Positions 8,123-16,567 of a stretch of DNA of 64,000 bases are shown one piece after another. The stretch's first letter is position 1, and each line of letters starts with the position of its first letter. Source of the stretch: Sulfobacillus sp. GTDB lineage: Bacteria; Bacillota; Sulfobacillia; Sulfobacillales; Sulfobacillaceae. A program made the translations under genes and the position numbers. The notes beneath the pieces were generated by a model. That model did not search any database and was not told the origin of the DNA. It saw nothing but the letters and a program-made list of their open reading frames with translations. The DNA lies in NCBI GenBank assembly GCA_027309085.1, contig DAIDDL010000001.1, positions 62,001 through 126,000 on the forward strand, in the 5' to 3' direction.

Positions 8123-8593
8123 CTATTTAAGCTGAGACCGGGGCACGAAATACACGGTCTGCGTGTAAATGTTGCCGAGAATGGATCGAGGACAGGGTGT
8201 CCCGCGGCCTGGTCATACCACGGATTCCACCCGTATTTGGCAGGGACGGCCATGATGCCCCCAACCACACGCTCGTGCCGGCTCAGAATAATTCGCAGAG
8301 CAGGGCCGTCAGGTCCCCAGATGGACCCAGTGCCAGGAGCGAACTTTTTAATTTGGAAGTACGGGATGACGTGGGTCCCATTGACCTTCTTGAACTGGTC
8401 GAAGCTGCTCAGGTCGGAAGGCACATTGGCGGCCATGGTCGGGGTGATTTGCGCCGGTGGCACGAACATCAGGTGCTGGCTGTATATGGCTCGTCCCGCT
8501 ACAGTCGTAAAGGCTGCCAGCTGGGGCCGTTGCTGGATGCACTGGCGATGCGCTGCGCAGGGCCAGGGCCAGCGCGGTAATCGATGGATTCAT
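8123..8593 (-). pseudogene. Frameshifted exported-protein pseudogene
   Basis: Three minus-strand frames carry consecutive pieces of one apparent protein. An ATG at 8593 starts a hydrophobic leader (MNPSITALALAL). A second frame then reads AIYSQHLMFVPPAQITP through GTHVIPYFQIKKFAPGTGSIWG to WYDQAAGHPVLD. A third frame, one base shifted near 8180, ends ILGNIYTQTVYFVPRSQLK and a TAG at 8123-8125. The ending echoes the N-terminal IYSQ...FVPP..Q motif, which supports joining the pieces. Each single-frame ORF alone looks broken. Function is unknown; an exported protein is likely from the leader. The decay may be linked to the adjacent transposon. Confidence 0.5.
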
Positions 8594-8610
8594 ACAGCGA
8601 GAGCCTGGTT

Positions 8611-8639
8611 AAAAAAACCTAATAATCCATAGTATTAGG
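8611..8639 (-). terminator. Rho-independent terminator downstream of tnpB/omega-RNA region
   Basis: On the minus strand CCTAATA and TATTAGG form a 7-bp stem with an 8-base loop, followed by seven T residues. It would end transcripts coming from tnpB and its 3' RNA. Confidence 0.6.
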
Positions 8640-8910
8640 CCACTACGACAAAAACAATAGCGCGGATCTCACAGGATTCGTCCGCTAGGAGGCTGCTTGC
8701 GCACTAATGAGAGAGGATGGATGCTGTGGACATCCCTCTCTCGCCGAAGAGGAGCCTAATCGGAGGAGGAGTCAGCACTGCACTCGGTGTCCGAAAAGTG
8801 GGACCCTCTTCCCGAGTGTTACTCGGTCCTGTCTGGCAGATATCCCGCGATCCCTTTCACCGTGTGGTAATCACAGGAGGTATTCCCTTTGAACAAAAAC
8901 ACTGGGCGCA
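8640..8910 (-). ncRNA. Candidate TnpB-associated omega RNA / right-end region
   Basis: The 270 bases directly downstream of tnpB hold no gene but are rich in structure on the minus strand. There is a nested hairpin around CCGAGTaacACTCGG inside GGACC...GGGTCC (about 8803-8835), and a strong hairpin at 8709-8742 with stem GGATG/CATCC extended by GAGAG/CTCTC. TnpB guide RNAs come from exactly this 3' position, with the guide read from DNA beyond the element end. That it is expressed is inference. Confidence 0.45.
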
Positions 8911-10419
8911 TTAGTGATCGAGAATGACGTGATGTTGGGCGATCCATTGGGTCATGTACTGTTGATTCTTTTTTAACGCGGTGGTCATCGCTTTTTGAAT
9001 GCGGCTCCACGCACTCCAGTCCGCTTTCCGATAAGCGGTCTCATTCCATTTTTCGTGCCGTTGCATCCACTCGCGCAAGACTTTCGGGACATTTTCTCGC
9101 CGCATTTTGAGACCGCCCCGGCGGCCGATCACTAAAGCCGCCGCATGATGTCCGCTCATTCCATATTGCGGTTGATATTTGAACCGTCCAATAATGGACG
9201 TGTAGGCGGGCTGAACTTCTTGCACTTCCACGCCTTCCCGCGCAGCGTGTCGCTTGAGTGACGTGAGAAAAGCTCGGTAAGTGAACTGGTGGGTTACCCG
9301 ATTCAATTTGGCACTGAGGTCTTTGTCATGTAGGAACTTCAAATTTTCTATGACGAGGCCCGCGCCACGTTCTTTGGCCCATTGCACGGCTTGATGGGTC
9401 AGAGCGCCAATCATGGCCTCGCGTTGCGTCGCCCTGGCATCGTAGCGCCGACGGTCGCCGAAGGTCGTGAAACTTTGCGGATTGCCGTCGGGCTTGATAT
9501 GGCACAGCGCTAAGAAGGGGACGTTCGTGTCCAAACCGACCCACCCGTTTATCGGATAGGTTTGCAGAGGAGCGGGCTTTTCCTCTACGGTAATCCGCAC
9601 CTGATAGCGTCCGTGACGGCGGAGAATTTCCACTTGGTAGGGGTCACCGGAAGCCAGCACCCGGCGCAGTAAGCCTTCATAATCCCGCCCATTAATCTTT
9701 CCGGTTTTGCTATGCACCTTGCGGGCGATGTAAAGCGGCAACAAAAGTTTTTGGTAGCGGATGCCCTTGCTCGACGCATCCCGTTTATCCAAAGAAATTT
9801 CTCCCATCCAATGGTCGGACCCTTCGTGAATACGCAGAAGCGGATTCCCTTTTTTGGTGCGGTCTCCTCGAGCGGACAGGCGCCCACTGCGCCCTTCATC
9901 CCAGCGTTCTTTCCAGACCCGTAGGCGCCGCTCTTCGGCTGCGGGGTCTCTCAGGGTGTGAAACCGTTCTAAGAATAGCTTGCGTGTCCCAAAGATGACC
10001 GGGGGGAACGGTCCGGCGGTGACGTGCTGCTGCTAAACCGCTGCGTGTGCTTGTTGCCGAAGTAATTTGCGTTCTAACCCGAGAATCCGCCGGGAATTTG
10101 GATGGTTTTTCTGGAGGAACGTTAAACGTGCCCGGGTCTTTTCCACGCGACGCTTCCATAACGTCAAGGCATCTTGCATCGCTTGACGACGACCGGTGAT
10201 CAGTTCCTGCGCATCATGGACGGCATCTTTGGCGTAGCGCAAAGGCAACCCCGTTTCACTCGCGCAATGCTTTTCTATCGCGCCGATCTTCATAATGCCT
10301 TCACGGAGCCGCTGAAAGGCAAAGCGCATCATAAACCCATACTCGCACATGAGGCGGCGGAGGGCCGCATTCTGGTCTTCATTCACCTCGAGGATCATGC
10401 CAAACATGGTTGTTTTCAT
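8911..10419 (-). pseudogene. tnpB: TnpB-family RNA-guided nuclease, interrupted by one amber codon
   Basis: A single reading frame of 502 codons runs from the ATG at 10419 to 8911, broken only by TAG at 10033-10035 (codon 129). On both sides the protein reads continuously: N-terminal MKTTMFGMILEVNEDQN, then after the TAG PPVIFGTRKLFLERFH, GLDTNVPFLALC (RuvC-I Asp about codon 297), LVIENLKFL (Glu about codon 358) and YGMSGHHAAALVIGRRG. There are no Cys pairs for the usual zinc ribbon and no Asp in the last motif, as in a divergent TnpB subgroup. The start overlaps the tnpA stop (ATGA). It is either a recent pseudogene or a readthrough/split protein. Confidence 0.8.
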
Positions 10420-11066
10420 ACCGAGTTTCCTTCCTGGGCTAACGTGGCCATCGCTTGCCGTACCGTGGTCCCGATTTTCTTTCCCCCACGCTTCCCGTAA
10501 ATGCGGGCCGAGAACGATGTCGTGATGGCTATCAAATCTTCGACGAGTTCTTGTTGGTCATCTTTGACCTCATGATCCATGACCACCACTTGCACCCCGA
10601 AGGCATGCAGATAGCTTTCGAGGTAATGAAAACCCAACCGAGCTAGCCGGTCTTTATATTCCACCGCGACAATAGCGGCTTGCTTTTCTTGCACGAGAGT
10701 CAAGAGATGCTGAAGCCCTCGCCGTTTTTCATTGAGACCGCTGGCGACATCGGTCAAGGCCGCGACCACTATCCAATGTTGCTCGGCCGCAAATGTGGTC
10801 AGACGCCCGAGTTGGCGGTCAAGATTCCCGGCTTCTTGTTGTTTTTTCGTGGAGACGCGGGCATACAGGAGACATCGTGTATCTCGGGCAACGCCCGTCA
10901 CATCCTCGTGCATCAGAGCGTGTAAGTCTGCGATACGATAACGCCGCTGATTTGTCAAAGTCCGCACGGGAATTAAAATGCCGGCGGCTTCCCATTTACG
11001 TAACCCATCGATACTCATGCCAAGCATCTTGGCGGCTTTGCCAATACTGACAAACTGTTCGTCCAT
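10416..11066 (-). CDS. tnpA: IS607-family serine recombinase (transposase TnpA)
   Basis: A 216-residue recombinase that moves the element by serine chemistry. The N-terminal MerR-like helix-turn-helix reads SIGKAAKMLGMSIDGLRKWEAAG with a NQRRYRIADL wing. The resolvase domain has YARVSTKKQ (catalytic Ser), then DRQLGRL, DVASGLNEKRRGL and YKDRLARLGF. The C terminus has the SFSARIYGKRGGKK segment of IS607 transposases. Length and domain order are typical, and the gene looks intact. It overlaps tnpB by 4 bases. An extended -10 (TGGTATAAT) lies 20-28 bases upstream. Confidence 0.92.
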   Translation of the reverse strand: MDEQFVSIGKAAKMLGMSIDGLRKWEAAGILIPVRTLTNQRRYRIADLHALMHEDVTGVARDTRCLLYARVSTKKQQEAGNLDRQLGRLTTFAAEQHWIVVAALTDVASGLNEKRRGLQHLLTLVQEKQAAIVAVEYKDRLARLGFHYLESYLHAFGVQVVVMDHEVKDDQQELVEDLIAITTSFSARIYGKRGGKKIGTTVRQAMATLAQEGNSV

Positions 11067-11085
11067 ATGTCTTTCACCCGCAAGT

Positions 11086-11094
11086 ATTATACCA
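11086..11094 (-). promoter_or_regulatory. Extended -10 promoter of tnpA
   Basis: The minus strand reads TGGTATAAT, a full extended -10 element, about 20 bases before the tnpA start. No strong -35 is needed for such promoters and none is clear. Confidence 0.55.
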
Positions 11095-11208
11095 TAGAAT
11101 CTGATAGTTTCTCAGCAATTATTGAAGCAGTTACAACCTCCTCACAACAGGATAGGCTCAGTGTGCGCAAGGTCCGCTTTTCTATGCATGTGCCCCTCCG
11201 GAGGGGGG

Positions 11209-11931
11209 TCACGCCGAAGATTTTGTCCATGCAGGCAACTCCAGAGGCACGCCGTGGTTGGGGGGCATCAGCAGGTCCCGGCGCGAGACCTGGGCCGGGA
11301 CGGGGTTGAGAATTAGGTAGCGGGGCGCCCAGCGCTGATCCCACTGCCAAATCCCCACCAGTTCTACCCAGCCCGAAGTTTTACCATGGAGGAGCAGGGC
11401 TAAGACAATCGTTCTGGCCCTGGGCTGCATAGCCATCATGAAGCCGGTGACCGCACCGGCTTTTCCCTGCTCCTGACCCCAGGACCCCGCCGGGGTCACG
11501 GTGACCGATTTCGGCGCTGGACCGTTTTGCTGGAGGCGCCGGCCCCATTCCAGCATGGTCTGCAAGGGGGTAGGCAAAAGAGAGAGCGTGGGGGAATTCA
11601 AAGACGCGGTATCCCACTGGACTCCTCCGGGTGCGCTCTGCCCAAACCACACTTTGTTCCCCTGAAGCAACGGCCAAATCCACCAGCTCTGCTGGGGGGA
11701 CTTGGGGTTGGCCACAATCCACGGGCTCCAGCCCTGACTGTTGTGGAGGGCTTTGGGAATCCCGTCCGCGACCCAAGAAGCAGTCCATGCAGACTGGGCA
11801 TCTGGAGCAAACCCGGCGGCTGCCACCGGTGGTGACAAGCTGGGCGCGTGGCTTGCGGACACGATATGCCAGGACCACACAGCGCCGCCTGCGAGGACCA
11901 CCCCTAGGAGGATTTTTGACCAGGTTTTCAT
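11209..11931 (-). CDS. Exported or membrane-anchored protein, unknown function
   Basis: A 240-residue protein with an N-terminal signal or anchor (MKTWSKILLGVVLAGGAVWSW) and an extracellular, tryptophan-rich body (WIVANPKSPQQSWWIWPLLQG; GWVELVGIWQWDQRW). The start at 11931 follows GGGAGAA. I recognise no domain. Low charge and many Trp, Gln and Pro residues suit a surface protein of an acidophile. It is transcribed alone, with a 396-base gap upstream and the IS607 element just downstream. Confidence 0.7.
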   Translation of the reverse strand: MKTWSKILLGVVLAGGAVWSWHIVSASHAPSLSPPVAAAGFAPDAQSAWTASWVADGIPKALHNSQGWSPWIVANPKSPQQSWWIWPLLQGNKVWFGQSAPGGVQWDTASLNSPTLSLLPTPLQTMLEWGRRLQQNGPAPKSVTVTPAGSWGQEQGKAGAVTGFMMAMQPRARTIVLALLLHGKTSGWVELVGIWQWDQRWAPRYLILNPVPAQVSRRDLLMPPNHGVPLELPAWTKSSA

Positions 11932-12327
11932 CAGCAGTTCTCCCGTTGTCTAAGATGGACAAAAATAGCGATAGTGAACGGACGCCATGCAGATGCTGAG
12001 CCCGGAGTACCGATAAGGATTGTATGTTTTATGATAGCATTTTTATGTGCGCGACTTTGGGCCGCTTCCCGCAGGCACTGGTAAATATATCAGTTAGGCC
12101 CAGGGGGACTGCGGGCGGCCGGCCAGCACCTGAGTCTGTATCCTTCCCTGCAGTCGGTTCCCGCTAAGCCCAGACAGGACAAAGGCCTAACCGCAGGCCG
12201 TGATATTCCAGGCTGCTACCGAAGTTGTTGCACCCAGCCCGGCAGCCACAAGGCGGGGCTGGGTGGTCTGAAGGGGAGGGCCCACCGGTTTGGAGCGTCA
12301 GAGAGGCCGCGCCGGGACCCCGGCGGG
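11932..12327. other. Intergenic region with a GC-rich hairpin
   Basis: No gene is visible. ACCCAGCCC near 12232 pairs with GGGCTGGGT near 12260 around a 20-base loop; it lies downstream of the c-di-AMP receptor gene and may end its transcript, though no U tract follows. An AT-rich patch near 12020-12050 (TACAAT on the minus strand) may be the -10 of the exported-protein gene. Confidence 0.35.
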
Positions 12328-12675
12328 CTAGCCTTGCAGGCGGATATACTGCTCAATGGGCAAGGCAAAAACGGTGGCGCCTCCTATGGTCACGGTGGTT
12401 GGCGAGGCATAAAAGTCGTGATGCAAGGGGACGTGGCCAGAATGGCCCAGAGTTTCTCTCTGATGGCTGTGCTCGTGGACGCATGCCAGGATTTCTGGCA
12501 CCTTCTGCCTGTTGGTGCCGATCATGTAGGTCGTGTTGCCCTGATCTAAAAAGGCGCCGCGGGATGCGAACTGAGTGAAAGCGGCCGGCAGCGCACGCAG
12601 GGCTTTTGAGAGGGCCCGGGCGTCCTGAGACTGAATAATGACGATGAGCAGAGTGTCCACACTGTCGGCAGGCAT
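12328..12675 (-). CDS. darA: Cyclic-di-AMP receptor, DarA/PstA family
   Basis: A 115-residue PII-like protein that binds c-di-AMP in this family and works in nucleotide signalling in the cytoplasm. It begins with LLIVIIQSQDARALSKAL, continues FASRGAFLDQGNTTYMIGTNRQKVPEIL and ends VTIGGATVFALPIEQY; the GGFL..GNTT..IG and GGATVFVL.VEQ blocks are the family hallmarks. The start follows AAGGAGGGG. It lies just upstream of, and in the same direction as, no obvious partner: the ABC exporter genes are transcribed towards it but end 137 bases away. c-di-AMP receptors of this type are typical of Firmicutes. Confidence 0.92.
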   Translation of the reverse strand: MPADSVDTLLIVIIQSQDARALSKALRALPAAFTQFASRGAFLDQGNTTYMIGTNRQKVPEILACVHEHSHQRETLGHSGHVPLHHDFYASPTTVTIGGATVFALPIEQYIRLQG

Positions 12676-12749
12676 AGCGTACCCCTCCTTTTTTTGTATG
12701 TGCCCCTATCATATAGGACATTGGCCCCGAAGAAAACTAGGCAGATGCT

Positions 12750-12812
12750 GAAACGAGGCCGGAAATCCCCGACAAAAATTTCGGCAGGAGAGGGGGATTT
12801 CGGCGGGTCCAG
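12750..12812 (-). terminator. Complex hairpin after the ABC exporter operon
   Basis: CCGGAAATCCCC near 12752 pairs imperfectly with GGGGATTTCGG near 12790. A shorter alternative stem, CCGA/TCGG, encloses a T-rich loop. It lies directly after the exporter stop on the minus strand and may terminate or attenuate. Confidence 0.4.
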
Positions 12813-14603
12813 TCAGTTTGCGCCAAGGCCGGTGCTGCCTTGCTGCAGCAAGAACATGTTGTAGTACAGCCCCTCTTGGGCCAGCAGCTGCTGGTGGGTT
12901 CCCTGTTCGACGATCTCCCCATGGTGCAAAACGAGGATCAGGTCGGCATCTTGAATGGTGGAGAGGCGGTGGGCAATGGCGATGGTGGTGCGCCCGTGGC
13001 GCATTTTCTCCAAGGCCCGCTGGATGGCCTCTTCCGTTTCCGTATCCACACTGGCGGTCGCTTCGTCGAGAACCAGAATGGAGGGGTTCATGGCCATTGT
13101 GCGGGCGAACGAGACGAGCTGGCGCTGGCCCGTGGACAAGGTGGCCCCCCGCTCGCCGATGGGGGCGTGGTAACCCTGGTCCAGGGCCTCGATGAATCCG
13201 TCCGCCTGCACAAAGCGCGCGGCACCCACGACCTCGCTGTCGGAGACAAAGGTGTTGCCAAGGCGGATATTGGAGGTGACGTCGCCAACGAACAAGAAGG
13301 GGTCTTGCAGTACGAGTCCGATTTTCCTGCGCAGTTCATGGTCGGAAAAGTGGCGCAGGTCGGTGCCGTCAATCGTGATCCGCCCCCGCTCCACAGGGTA
13401 GAACCGCATCAGGAGATTGACGGTAGAGCTTTTCCCGCTGCCCGTGTGCCCGACGATGGCCACAGTCTGACCCGGCATCGCCGTAAAACTGATATGCTTC
13501 AGCACATCGGTGCGGCCATCATAGGAGAACGACACATCTTCAAAACAGACACGCCCTTCATGTATCACCGGATGGTCCGTGCCTTCCTGTTGCGGGGCGG
13601 TGTCGGGATTGTCCAAAATTTGGAACACCCGTTCGGAAGAGACCATGGCCTGCTGAAAAAAGTTGAGGCGCTGGAGCATGCTGTTCACCGGCTCGAAGAA
13701 TCGGCTGAGGTAGGTGACAAAGGCGTATAACACACCGATGTTGACCAGGTGCGAGAAGGAGCGCTCGCCGAAGTACCATAAGATCAGCATGAGCGCCAGC
13801 AGGTAGATGCCGTCCATCAAGGGGCGCAGAAGCAGGGCGTTGAGCTGCATGTTGCGGAAGCGCACCCGGCGGTAATCGTTGTTGATTGCTCCAAATTCGC
13901 CCCGCAAGCGCTCTTCCTGACGCATGGCTTGAATGACGGACATCCCCTGCAGGGATTCATTGAGCTTGGCGTTCAGCCAGGAGAGGCGCTGCCGGGCCAT
14001 GTGGAACACGGGGGAGGTCACCTTGCGGTACAGCATCATAATCAAGGCGGTCACCGGCATCAAAACGAGGCAATAGGCTGCCAGCCGGGCGTCAAGCGCA
14101 AACATTGCGATGAGGATCCCCACGAGGACAGTAATGTTTTGCACAAAAGTGGAGAGGACGGTCATGAACATCTCCAATATCGCTTCGGTGTCATTGGTCA
14201 GCCGGGAGACGAGCACCCCGACTGGCGTCCGGTCAAAGAAGGCTAGGGAGAGCGTCTGCACTTTGTCAAACAGTTCCACCCGCAAATTCTGGATAATGTC
14301 CAGAGCCAAAACTTGGAAGAGCAGCAACTGGGCGACATTGAAACCCGCCGTCAGCAAGACCAGCAGCATATAGCCGCCACCCAACAGGATCATGGCCTTT
14401 TGGGGGAAGTGGCGGGGAATCAGGTAGCCATCAATGAAGATCTTGATAAGAATAGGCTGGAACACGTCCGTGGCCGTCGCCAAGAGCAAAATGACGAGGG
14501 AGGCCAGAACTTTCTTGCGATACGGCAGCATATAGCGCAGAAGGCGCCCAAGCGTGCCCTTCTGCCCCGTGCCGGGAGTGAAATCCATGGCTTCCAGGCT
14601 CAT
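12813..14603 (-). CDS. ABC exporter half-transporter (canonical ATPase site subunit)
   Basis: A 596-residue half-transporter with an N-terminal six-helix domain (for example KVLASLVILLLATATDVFQPILIKIF) and a C-terminal ATPase. Walker A reads GHTGSGKSS, the signature LSTGQRQ (a variant of LSGGQ), and Walker B ILVLDEATAS with the catalytic Glu; the H-loop is AIAHRLSTI. The start at 14603 overlaps the upstream subunit's stop (ATGA), so the two are translationally coupled. The pair is a heterodimeric type IV exporter like BmrCD or LmrCD, exporting lipids, drugs or peptides. Substrate unknown. Confidence 0.92.
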   Translation of the reverse strand: MSLEAMDFTPGTGQKGTLGRLLRYMLPYRKKVLASLVILLLATATDVFQPILIKIFIDGYLIPRHFPQKAMILLGGGYMLLVLLTAGFNVAQLLLFQVLALDIIQNLRVELFDKVQTLSLAFFDRTPVGVLVSRLTNDTEAILEMFMTVLSTFVQNITVLVGILIAMFALDARLAAYCLVLMPVTALIMMLYRKVTSPVFHMARQRLSWLNAKLNESLQGMSVIQAMRQEERLRGEFGAINNDYRRVRFRNMQLNALLLRPLMDGIYLLALMLILWYFGERSFSHLVNIGVLYAFVTYLSRFFEPVNSMLQRLNFFQQAMVSSERVFQILDNPDTAPQQEGTDHPVIHEGRVCFEDVSFSYDGRTDVLKHISFTAMPGQTVAIVGHTGSGKSSTVNLLMRFYPVERGRITIDGTDLRHFSDHELRRKIGLVLQDPFLFVGDVTSNIRLGNTFVSDSEVVGAARFVQADGFIEALDQGYHAPIGERGATLSTGQRQLVSFARTMAMNPSILVLDEATASVDTETEEAIQRALEKMRHGRTTIAIAHRLSTIQDADLILVLHHGEIVEQGTHQQLLAQEGLYYNMFLLQQGSTGLGAN

Positions 14604-16357
14604 GCTCTGTCACCGCCCTTTTCCACAAGGGTTTCCAGCTGCTGGCGCTGGTACATCTCCCGGTAGCGCCCACCCAATGCCCACAAACTTTCATGGGTGC
14701 CCCACTCGGCGATGGCTCCATCCTCCAGCACAATGATCTGGTCGGCGTGTTCGACGGTCCGCAGGCGGTGGGTTGCAATCAGGGTGGTTCGGCCCGCGCG
14801 GTTCTGGCGCAGGGCTGCGAGGATATTGGATTCAGTGCGGCCATCCACGGCGGAGAGGGTGTCGTCGAGCAGCAAGATCTCCGCGTCCTGCAGAAGCGCC
14901 CGGGCGATGGAAATTCGCTGTTTCTGCCCTCCCGACAAGGTCGTGCCCCGCTCGCCGATCAGGGTCTGATACCCTTCGGGAAATTTTTCAATATCGTCGG
15001 CGATATTGGCCATGCGGGCCACTCTCTGGATTTCCGGCAGTGTCGCGGTGGGGCGCGCAAATGCGATATTCTCCGCGATAGTGGCGGAAAACAGGAAATC
15101 ATCTTGGGGCGCGTAGGCTAGGCACTGGCGGAGAGCGCTCAGGGTGACGCGGTAAATGGATTGCCCGCCAATCAGGATGTCCCCGCCGCTGACGTCAAAT
15201 TCCCGCAGCAACAGCCGCATCAGGGTGGTTTTTCCTGATCCTGTGCGCCCGACAATGCCCAGAGTCTCTCCTTGTCTAATGTCCAGGCGGATATCGTGCA
15301 GAGCGGGCCGGTCGCTTGACGGGTATTGGAAGACCGAAATGTCGTAGTGGACATCCCCGCTGGGAACCGTAGCAGACGCGCCCGGACGGTCTTGAATCTC
15401 CGGGGTGATATTCAGCAAAGTTTGGACCCGGTCATAGGAGGCTCCTCCGCGCTCAACAATATTGAATAGAAAGCCAAACGCCAGCATCGGCCAGATCAGC
15501 TCCCCCAGATACAGGGTGAATGTGGTCAACTGGCCAATGTTCATCTGGTGGTGGACGATGAAGTCTGCGCCAAAAGCAATGGACAGGAAATAGGAAAGTC
15601 CCACAATGACGGAGATCGTCGGGTCAAAAAGAGAATCGATCCGGGCTACGGACACATTCTTGTCCACGACGTCCCGGGAGAGCGCGACAAAATTTTTTCG
15701 TTCCCATTCCTCTTGCCCGAAGGCCCGCACAACCCGGATCCCCGAGACGTACTCCTGGACCCGGTCGTTAATATCCGAAAAGGCAGCCTGTGCCAGAGAG
15801 AACCGCTGGTGCAGCATCTTGCCGTAGCGGGAGACGGCATAGGCCATAAGGGGCATGGGCACCAGAGCGATGAGCGTCAGCTTCCAGCTGATCGTGGCCG
15901 CCATCGTCGCAATGACCACGGTTCCCGTGGTGATGGAATCCACCAGGGTCAGAACGCCGTCGCCGGCTGTTTCCTGGATGGCCTGCACATCGTTGGTGGA
16001 GTGGGCCATCAAATCGCCAATGCGCTTCTGATGGTAAAACTGCGGGGACATCAGGGTAAAATGTTGATAGAGGCGGGTGCGAAGGTCAGTAGCCAGCTGA
16101 ATGGACCCACCATACAGAAGAATCCGCCACAGATAACGGATGCCGTAGGAGACCACGGCTGAGAGAAAAATTGCGAGCAAGGCATAAAACAGGCGCGTTG
16201 AGGTGAGGGTGCGGTGCGCCAGTTCATTCACGACAATGCCGACGACCTTAGGGGGAATGAGGGCGATGACGGCCACGACAATCAGCAGCGCAATTCCGCC
16301 CAGGTAGCGTTTCCTGTGCTCTTGAAAAAACCACATCAGGTCGGAAAATACACGCAC
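14600..16357 (-). CDS. ABC exporter half-transporter (degenerate ATPase site subunit)
   Basis: A 585-residue half-transporter with N-terminal membrane domain (YLGGIALLIVVAVIALIPPKVVGIVV) and C-terminal ATPase: Walker A GRTGSGKTT, signature LSGGQKQR and Walker B ILLLDDTLSAVD. The residue after Walker B is Asp where the catalytic Glu should be, the mark of the degenerate site in heterodimeric exporters. The partner gene downstream has the normal Glu but an altered signature (LSTGQ), so one full site forms from both. The start is GTG at 16357 after GAGGACG. Confidence 0.92.
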   Translation of the reverse strand: MRVFSDLMWFFQEHRKRYLGGIALLIVVAVIALIPPKVVGIVVNELAHRTLTSTRLFYALLAIFLSAVVSYGIRYLWRILLYGGSIQLATDLRTRLYQHFTLMSPQFYHQKRIGDLMAHSTNDVQAIQETAGDGVLTLVDSITTGTVVIATMAATISWKLTLIALVPMPLMAYAVSRYGKMLHQRFSLAQAAFSDINDRVQEYVSGIRVVRAFGQEEWERKNFVALSRDVVDKNVSVARIDSLFDPTISVIVGLSYFLSIAFGADFIVHHQMNIGQLTTFTLYLGELIWPMLAFGFLFNIVERGGASYDRVQTLLNITPEIQDRPGASATVPSGDVHYDISVFQYPSSDRPALHDIRLDIRQGETLGIVGRTGSGKTTLMRLLLREFDVSGGDILIGGQSIYRVTLSALRQCLAYAPQDDFLFSATIAENIAFARPTATLPEIQRVARMANIADDIEKFPEGYQTLIGERGTTLSGGQKQRISIARALLQDAEILLLDDTLSAVDGRTESNILAALRQNRAGRTTLIATHRLRTVEHADQIIVLEDGAIAEWGTHESLWALGGRYREMYQRQQLETLVEKGGDRA

Positions 16358-16567
16358 AGCATTCGTCCTCTCTTAAATATCGGTGGGAAACGGCGGGACA
16401 CGGCCCGTGAAGTTTACCCAGCAGGCGGGCGCCGGGCAAATGGCGGAGCACTGGACATGGCGTTGGATCTTTTGCGCCCCAGTTTCTCCTGTAAAATTAT
16501 ACCGGAAGCGCGCCATGCGTGTCTGCAGTCTGTGCAGGGGCAGGCAAATCTGTCCGGCCCGCAGTTG

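Larger units (their letters stand above)
8640..11130 (-). mobile_element. IS607-type element (tnpA serine recombinase + tnpB)
   Basis: The element holds a MerR-HTH/serine-resolvase TnpA and an overlapping TnpB frame on the minus strand, the gene pair that defines the IS607 group. IS607 elements lack clear terminal inverted repeats and make no long target duplication, so the ends are not visible. The limits given are estimates: the left of the tnpB 3' structured region and the promoter region of tnpA. Confidence 0.7.

Noticed and set aside
7828-8469. A single intact 213-residue minus-strand gene
   Set aside because: Only its first part is protein-like; the natural C terminus continues in another frame and the rest is antisense to a small gene, so I call a pseudogene instead.
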